Positions 57,590 to 64,000 of a DNA stretch of 64,000 nucleotides are shown here, in pieces. The DNA is from Armigeres subalbatus. Taxonomy: Eukaryota > Arthropoda > Insecta > Diptera > Culicidae. Location: the NCBI RefSeq assembly GCF_024139115.2, contig NW_026942439.1, positions 46,441 through 110,440 of the forward strand, read 5' to 3'. Below the pieces are notes generated by a model. That model saw nothing but the letters and a program-made list of their open reading frames with translations, had not been told where the DNA came from and did no database searches. How positions within the stretch are numbered: the stretch's first letter is position 1; the number at the start of each line of letters is the position of its first letter. The translations under genes and the position numbers were made by a program.

Positions 57590-59480
57590 TTGGATAGGAA
57601 AAATGGAAAAATATTTTTAAAAAAATTCCGCCGCAGATGGTTTTTGGCATCACGCCGCCGACACTTTTTCATCAGCGGACTGCAGCTACAATTTTGAAAA
57701 ATGTTTTGTTTTTACAATAATCCAAGAAAAAATCTTAAGAAGAAAAATTCAAAAGATTTTTTTTGTGGATATTCAGAAAAAATCAAGTAAAGAAATTTCC
57801 TATAAAAACTTTGACATTACTTCATACAATCCTGATAAAGTGCTGGCATTCAGATTTTTTTTGATCAATTCTCTCTGAAAAATTTTGCTTGGAAATTTTG
57901 CTACAAATTAGCAATTAAACAAAAAACAAAACATCTCCAGTGTTAATTCCGAAAAATTTTCCTTAAAACTCCGAAAAAATTCCATGTAAATTCTGTCTTT
58001 TAATTTTCAAAACAGTCCTGTGGGAAATACATATAATTTTCGGTGGAAAACATTCTAATGAATTTCTTCGACAAGTTCTTCCGAATCTTCACCAGAAATT
58101 CTTCTTCATTTACAACGAACGAACATTTTAAAGAGTGCACTTCAAAATGTTCAGTCTCCAGTTAGCCTTGCGAGCAAAGGCGTAGGATTGCCAATCCGGA
58201 GATGACGAGTTTGATTCTCGTTCCTGTCTGGGAAACATTCTCGACACCCTAGGTATAGTGTATCCATCGTACTTGCTACACAAGATATATAATCATGCAA
58301 TGGCTGGCATATAAAAGCTTTCAATTTATAACTGAGGAAATGCTAATAGAATATACTAAGTTGAAAAGTAGATCAACTTCCAGTTGGAATATGGAGCCAA
58401 TGTCACATAAAACACTTTGATATTTCCGTTGATTTTTTTTTTCAATTATGGAATTTTGAAATGAAAATTTTTCGGTATACATTTTTACGCTCTTTGTGAG
58501 TTCTATCACATTTTTTTTAAATTTTCCAAGTATTTTTTTATTCGAGGCATTATTTAGAATTTCCACGGAAGAGTCTATGGATTACCTTCAAAAAATTCTT
58601 TGGATTTTCAACCAATAAATCTTTAGAATTCTCAAGGTTCATGTTTTTTTAATTTGAACCAGAAATCATTTCAAAATTTCATCGGGAATTCATTCTTCTT
58701 CGGGATGTCATTTTGATTTCTTTGTAGGTTCAGCTAAACATTGCTTTAAATCTTTACCATGCAAAGATGCACATGATTTAGAAAGTTTAAGGAATTTTAA
58801 CATCAGAAAATCTTTAAAATTTTGATTTAATTTTTTAAGGAATTCCTACTGAAATGCTCCAAAGTACAACCTTCACAAGTACTACAAAAGTACAATTTTT
58901 CGTTATTTCCACTTGTAAAAACATCGGAATTTCCTCAAAATTCATTATTTGTGATTCAGATGAACTTTTTCGATTTTCTACTGGAAAATCTTAGGAATTG
59001 CCAACGGAAATATTTTGGCATATTCCTAATAATTTCTTTTGGAAATTAAAAAACTGCTGAAAATTTCTAAGAATTTCTTTTGGGAAACGAAAAAATCCAT
59101 TGGAAATTTAGGATAATTTCCTTTGAAGATTCATTAAAGTTGCCCAGGATTTAGGAAAAATCTTTAGAGATTTTGTAAAAAAGTAAGCTGGATTTTTATA
59201 CTTGAAATTCTTCGGAATTTGATGTTTATTGGAATTTTCATCGTAAATATGCATTTCGGATCCTTCTACGGATTCTTCTAGTTCTCAAAAATTTCTACCG
59301 ACCATTTTTCGGAACTCTTTCACAGAATTTCGGAAAAATGTCTTTGAAATTCTAAAGATTTTCCGGGGAGACTCCGAAAAATTTCTTATCAATATTCCGA
59401 AGGGTTTCCCTTGCAACTCCAGAATAATTATTCTTAAAAATTAAGAAGATCTTGGAGTTTAAAATTAATCCAAGCAATAA
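57590..59480. repeat. Degenerate GAAATTCTTCGGAA-type simple repeat
   Basis: Short variants of AATTTCTTCGGAATT, CCGAAAAATTTC and TTTGGAAATT recur many times in both orientations with no fixed period, giving unusual sequence uniformity over about 1.9 kb. Probably an old simple-sequence expansion inside the Harbinger-type element. Confidence 0.5.
58155..58400 (+). mobile_element. tRNA-derived SINE, Feilai-related family
   Basis: The head reads TTGCGAGCAAAGGCGTAGGA, then GCCAATCCGGAGATGACGAG and TTTGATTCTCGTTCC (B box). The body carries GGTATAGTGTATCCATCGTA, CATGCAATGGCTGGCA and AATGCTAATAGAA with ACTAAGTTGAA, which parallels the Feilai body (GTGGAAGTGCTTAATGAACA) but is a distinct family. The 3' end is diverged. 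Confidence 0.6.
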
Positions 59481-60544
59481 ATGTAGACAATAATTTAGTT
59501 TTAAGAAGCCTAGTTTTTATGATATTGAATAATTATCATAATTGATCGAAAAAATTAATAATGCACCTAAATGTACTAAATGCACAAAATTCAAGTAGTG
59601 CGCATGAAAAAGGTTATGACATAGAGAAGCTTGCATTTAAAAAATCAACATGAAATTCTAAATAAAATGCTTTTAGATTCATAAAAAGGTCTTAGAACTA
59701 AGGAGATTCCTGCGATATAAAAAAGGGGCAGTGTTCCAGAAAAAAACTCTCCAATTCCTAAAATAATAGTGTCATAATAACGATTGAAATTGAATTCAAA
59801 AACAAATCTCAACCCTTTAAGGAATGAAGGGTCATATATGCCCAGCGTTTTAGATTGGCTATATAATCACAAAAGAAAGCTAGGCCACCATTTTCTTCAG
59901 TAAAATTGTTCATCTAGATATAGGCTTTACAGAAGAAATATGGGAGCTCAAATTTGACTGACCATAAAAACTCAGATATCCAAAACCTTGGGAAGATTTC
60001 GATTCTAAGAGCGTGTAAATAAAGTTTAAATGTTTGAATCATTCTAAACAGATGGGTTGTCAGATAAGATGGGTCATCCTGAAGGTTAAGCCAGTGATTA
60101 ATATTCAGGAATACGAGATGCTCAAGGTACTTCAAAATGCTCTCAAGTTCAACCCACGAATCTACCAGATCAATCAAGACATTTGCAATGTTCTCATCAT
60201 CGGTATATACCCAATCCGATGAAATAAGTATATGACCCTAATTTCCATTAACATGAGATTCAAGAGACAAGGTACCCAAAATTATCTTGAGTCAACAGCA
60301 AGTTGCGCAATGACTATGAGGTATGTTCGCAAACTGTTTTTGTAGGGCCTTAGAAGCACTGGGTTCACGGACTTGAATGATCAAGCAGTTCCAGGACGAT
60401 TTGTATAAACTAAAAAGTCTGTAGTAGCTTGTGTAAATAATAATTGAAGTCATATTAACCCAATGGACCTACTGGGATATTATATCATACATCATTCATA
60501 TGTTGGTTAATTGGATAAATCGAATGATCCGAACTCCAAAATAA

Positions 60545-60725
60545 TAATTGGTCTATAATACATCCATTTCTCTATGAGTCGCTTATGAAAGGACCATTGA
60601 CTGAAGCATATTCGAGATGTGGAATAGAAGTTCCTTGGAAAATTATTCCAAAGAACCATCAGAGTGACCGAGAAAATATTTTTAGTATGGCAACATTTGC
60701 TTTCACGAGTCGATATCAAAATAAA
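60545..60725. mobile_element. Tc1-type MITE fragment (family C)
   Basis: This shares CTATGAGTCG, AAAGGACCATTGAC, TTCGAGATGTGGAATAGAAG, GAGAAAATATTTTTAGTATG and GAGTCGATATC with 48234-48428. Terminal bases are lost. Confidence 0.65.
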
Positions 60726-61752
60726 ATTTCAATTAAGAATTAGAAATTTTGAGAGATGAGCCAGATCTGGATTTAAAATCTCTTTAGTATAGAAATTTTC
60801 CATAATAAAATAGGAAATTGCCAATAAAGAACAATAATACACACAACAATAATAAATTAGCACTTGTAATAGCAAAAATTGCAATTATAAAACAAGAATT
60901 TTCCATAAAGAAATCAAAATGTTCAACGGAAAAATACAACATTTTCATGAATAAATCAATATTAGCAATGAACAATTAAAAAAAAATATTTTATAATTAT
61001 TTATTTCTAATATTGATGATTCTGAAAACAATACTGAAATTTCTACAGGAATGCTACTCAAAAGAAACAACAGTAGGAGGTTTCATTTGCATCTCTAATA
61101 TTACATATTAACTTTGTGATTCTCTGATAAACCTTTCATTGTATAAGTTCAGTTCAGATGCTTCGCTGAGGTTAATATCTTAAGAATTTCCAGTAGCTCC
61201 AGAGCTATGGAAGGTCCCGAATACTCTATGGAATCTATAGGGATATTCAGTAATGAACTTTCTAGTTATTAAAAAAAAAACACTAATAAAAAAATTTCGA
61301 AGAAATTAAAAGTATATGGATATTTTGGAAAATTTCTTAACCATTATAAATTTTTCTCGAAATTTTATAAGATATTCATGAGCCCACATTTTTTGTATCC
61401 TCCTGAAGCATTGAAGGTGTGCGAGTTCTAGATATCCTACTAACTGATACACTTTACAACATGATAACATAATCAAAATTTTCGACTTCATGAAAATTTA
61501 TAATTTCCATGCTGGGTTTAGTTTAATTTTGAATCCATTGAAATTGTCCATCTTCAAAATTGATCGGATTAACCATATGTTTTAGTTACATAAGGTTTTT
61601 TTTTTAATTTTTGTACTTGAAAAAAACCACGTGGTCATAGGGGGGGAGGGGAGGTGGGGGGGTCTTCCAAATGACCACGATAAGCCACATGGGGGGAGGG
61701 GGGGTTGAAAATCTTCAAAAATATGACCACGTGGTTTCTGGATGGCCCCTAA

Positions 61753-61901
61753 GGAGAGGAAGGAAGTGCTGATGTGGTACTTACTTAACGAGAGGCCACC
61801 GACTTAGCGACACCCTCATAAGTACCACGGAATTGGATAATGAGGAAGGTAATCGTTGGGTCAGGATTTGCCTGTAGCTGGCAATTTAACAATTTTAGCA
61901 G
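61753..61901 (+). other. Right flank of the Harbinger-type insertion
   Basis: A non-coding sequence that becomes continuous with 57100-57182 when the element is removed. Its identity is unknown; it may be part of another repeat. Confidence 0.4.
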
Positions 61902-62172
61902 GACAATGCCTCAAACCACGTATCACGTCAATCAAAAGCATGGTTTGAAACAAAAGAAATAACCGTTCTGGAATGGCCTGCTTGCAGTCCGGATTGTAAC
62001 CCTATCGAGAAACTGTGGGGAATAATGGCTTCAAAGGTCTACGTAAATGGACGTAGGTTCAATACCATGGCGAACCTGAAAGCATGCATAAAGGAATGCT
62101 GGGAGCAAATAGAAGGGCAAAGAATCCAGAACTTTGTTACCTCAATGCCCAAGCGTGTCAAGTATTAACCTA
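61902..62172 (+). pseudogene. Tc1-family transposase, C-terminal part (DD34E)
   Basis: An open frame without a start codon reads QDNASNHVSRQSKAWF, VLEWPACSPDCNPIEKLWG, then KVYVNGRRFNTMANLK and ending FVTSMPKRVKY-stop (61905-62168). The second catalytic Asp (QDN) and the Glu (NPIEKLW) are both present and separated by exactly 34 residues, as in Tc1-type DD34E transposases. The W-P-x-x-S-P-D-x-N-P-I-E block is diagnostic. The DNA-binding domain and the first Asp are missing, because sequence before 61902 is unrelated. It is a 5'-truncated relic about 90 residues long; the family's usual length is about 340. Confidence 0.85.
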
Positions 62173-62208
62173 TAGACAGTTCATGACCATCGTTTTTTTA
62201 CTTTTTTA

Positions 62209-62413
62209 ACAGTGCAGCTAAACGAATGCAACACCTTTATTCTATTTTTCTTATGATATAAAGTTTTTAATATGATCTGTTTTTGAAGAAACTATGCTAT
62301 TTGTTAAGACTTCAGATGACAAATAAACTAAAGAAAAAACGGAGTGATATGGATTTATTTTCAAATGAAAATATAATATATTGGTGCTACTAAACGAATG
62401 CGACGCACTGTAT
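62209..62413 (+). mobile_element. Right end of the Tc1-type element
   Basis: The reverse complement of 62386-62413 is CAGTGCGTCGCATTCGTTTA followed by GTAGCACC, ending at TA (62414-62415 reads TA-TT). A related block CAGTGCAGCTAAACGAATGC is found at 62211-62230, probably an internal repeat of the TIR. This is the 3' terminus for the transposase at 61902. Confidence 0.6.
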
Positions 62414-62696
62414 TTGCAGCATTTGGTTTTTATTCCACATTGAATCACTTGTCATACGATGTGTTAGTATACTATACAATTTAATTTCAACACACGATTT
62501 AACTTTACAGAAACGTATATGTACCTCCACAGAAAGATCATCTTCAATTACGAGATATTGCTTCGACTTAAGTCATTAGGGACCTCAAACTTTGGTTAAT
62601 TTTTGGTTGCGTTTTGAAGCACGAGGTAATGAAGCAATTAATTAGACATTCTCGATACTGATCAACTTGTTCCAGACTGACCATTCCCAGGAATCT

Positions 62697-62765
62697 ATAC
62701 AAACTTTGGTTTTGAATTGAAAAGCCGCGTTGGAACCAAAACTGTTCCAAAACCAAAGTTTGTAT
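62697..62765. repeat. 69-bp palindrome
   Basis: Perfect 18-base arms ATACAAACTTTGGTTTTG and CAAAACCAAAGTTTGTAT enclose about 33 bases. Both strands have frames across it, which are by-products. Confidence 0.7.
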
Positions 62766-63189
62766 GGAGTCCTGAAAATGTTTAGTCCAGAATTGGTCAA
62801 TTTTGAAAATTTCCATTTTTTCTTTTTCAGACACGCCTTGTGCTTTTTTCCCGACGACCTTTCAGACGCGTCTTGTTGTTTTTCAAACCCTAAAATATTT
62901 TATTCTTCACAAATTAAGTACTTGAATTCAACTCACCTTATGGAATCAGCGACAGGAACCAAAAAATAGATTGGCAGGATCGCCAAAATATGTCGCCCTA
63001 AATGGCCGGAACGAAACAGTATGCCAGCGGCTCCGTGGATGCGTGCGCATGCTACGGATATCTGACAAGGATAGACCGAGTCATGGCTTGCTGCTCGCCG
63101 GTTGACAAGTTGAGGTGTGAATCTATGAACCCCAATAAAACCCCGCACTTCTTATGTGTCGTATGACATACAAGTGGCAACACTGGCTA
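62766..63189 (-). other. Region with a possible minus-strand exon
   Basis: A minus-strand frame (63148-62933) ends FLVPVADSIR near ATAAG|GTGAGT at 62937, a good splice donor. No domain is recognised and no second exon was found, so it is not called as a gene. Confidence 0.25.
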
Positions 63190-63345
63190 CAACTAGGGAT
63201 GAATCGATACTAGTAAATACGAGTAAATACTCGATACTTTTGATACGATACCAAGTACTTTTGGAATCGATACTGTGAGTCCCGATACCAAGTACGTATC
63301 GAATTGAAGTAGTTGAATCATTTGAGTACTCAATTCAAAATCTGT
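63190..63345 (+). mobile_element. Possible hAT-like MITE end rich in ATCGATAC motifs
   Basis: This starts TAGGGATGAATCGATACTAG and contains many short CGATAC, GATACCAAGTAC and ATCGATACT motifs. The start resembles hAT-type termini and the style of the MITE at 25243, but no right end or target duplication was found. Confidence 0.4.
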
Positions 63346-64000
63346 TAAATCCAATACAGATAAATAGAAACATTGTTTTTGTGTAATAATCTTATACTTA
63401 AATTAAAAAGTATTTAAATCAGATAAACACTTTCAAGTATTTTTTTTCTGCTCAACACTTGTTTCTGCTAACTGCTATAACCTATTAGTGAAAATTATAA
63501 AAGCGAACTTAGTTTAATTTTAATGATTTCCTATGATCAACTAAAAATTGAGTCAGTTATAGAATATTGGTTTCTATTTTAAATGTAGCTTAAGCGGAAG
63601 ACGGCACGGAAGGGTTGCCAAGTTACTTAATAATATATCAAATGAGCTGAACCATTCTAAAGTTGGTTTAAGCATAGTCTCTTAAAATCCATTTGTCCAC
63701 AAAAGGTGTTATAAACATTGTCTCAACCTTATTTGGTCCACACCACAGACCGCCGCTATTTCGTGCAATATAAAGGTAAAGGATAAATAAATAAAATAAA
63801 AATAAATTACTCAAATATCTTGGGTAATCTTGGCTTTGCACTAATATTTGGGGCTGTTTTTTAGTAGCCCTATTGAAGAAGCATCAGAGATTTACATCGA
63901 AAGGAACATGAATTTGAAATACAGTAACTATTAATGATATGTTACTTTTAAAACAATTGGTTTACATTTAAAATGTGTTTCGCTGTTTACACACTCTCTA
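63346..64000. other. Gene-free AT-rich stretch
   Basis: No supported feature up to the window end. Confidence 0.45.

Larger units (their letters stand above)
57186..61749. mobile_element. 4.56-kb PIF/Harbinger-type element without transposase
   Basis: The left end GGGGCCGTCCAGAAACCACG (continuing TGGTCATAT) and the right end (its reverse complement with one change) form ~29-bp inverted repeats, and TAA flanks both sides (57183-57185 and 61750-61752). Each terminus carries a second inverted CCACGTGG copy about 90-130 bases inward and long G runs. Removing the element joins CTTCACCGTAAC to TAAGGAGAGG. The interior has no catalytic motif; it holds degenerate simple repeats, a SINE and a MITE fragment. 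The 3-bp TAA duplication supports a PIF/Harbinger assignment. Confidence 0.7.

Noticed and set aside
1..64000. Integrated viral sequences, which are frequent in Aedes genomes
   Set aside because: No frame on either strand showed viral polymerase, glycoprotein or nucleoprotein motifs that I could support; all RT signals fit non-LTR retrotransposons.

Overview
This window looks like mosquito nuclear DNA, almost certainly from the genus Aedes (Ae. aegypti or a close relative). The main evidence is several copies of a tRNA-derived SINE that I recognise as Feilai (best copy 42859-43128), five decayed RTE/JAM1-like non-LTR retrotransposons, and many terminal-inverted-repeat (TIR) elements packed into AT-rich intergenic DNA. 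No operons or prokaryotic features are present. All names come from reading the sequence; no database search was run.

Layout. 1-9.9 kb: an AGCT-rich degenerate satellite (165-985), a zinc-finger relic (4.6 kb, minus strand), a small MITE (5 kb) and otherwise gene-free DNA. 10-19.3 kb: RTE copy 1, then a Jockey-like element that appears to be split by a 4.6-kb TTAA-flanked fold-back element built from ~148-bp tandem repeats, with Feilai copies inside and after it. 19.3-24.3 kb: no recognised gene. 24.4-30 kb: RTE copy 3 (interrupted by a hAT-like MITE), direct repeats, a ~0.8-kb polypyrimidine tract and RTE copy 5. 30-36.7 kb: inverted-repeat elements, one of whose TIRs is itself split by an insertion. 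37.0-37.4 kb: two exons of an unidentified spliced gene on the minus strand. 38.5-43.2 kb: a retrotransposon broken by four insertions, including two Harbinger-type MITEs, one of which carries a further 2.5-kb element; the target-site duplications allow the insertion order to be read. 43.4-51.3 kb: a palindromic MITE, more Feilai, and RTE copies 2 and 4. 51.9-54.9 kb: GC-rich DNA holding the one convincing host coding exon, a SNAG-like N-terminus (MPRCLMAKKWK) ending at a canonical splice donor at 54457. 54.5-64 kb: consistent with the first intron of that gene or sequence downstream of it, filled by a 4.6-kb Harbinger-type element, a Tc1 transposase fragment and MITEs.

How the parts work together. 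There is no pathway here. The window is layered transposon debris around one probable regulatory gene and one small unidentified gene. Every retrotransposon seen is truncated, frameshifted or mutated in the reverse transcriptase core, so none looks able to move by itself. The nested structure (38.5-43.2 kb) and the fold-back element (12.8-17.4 kb) are the most informative structures.
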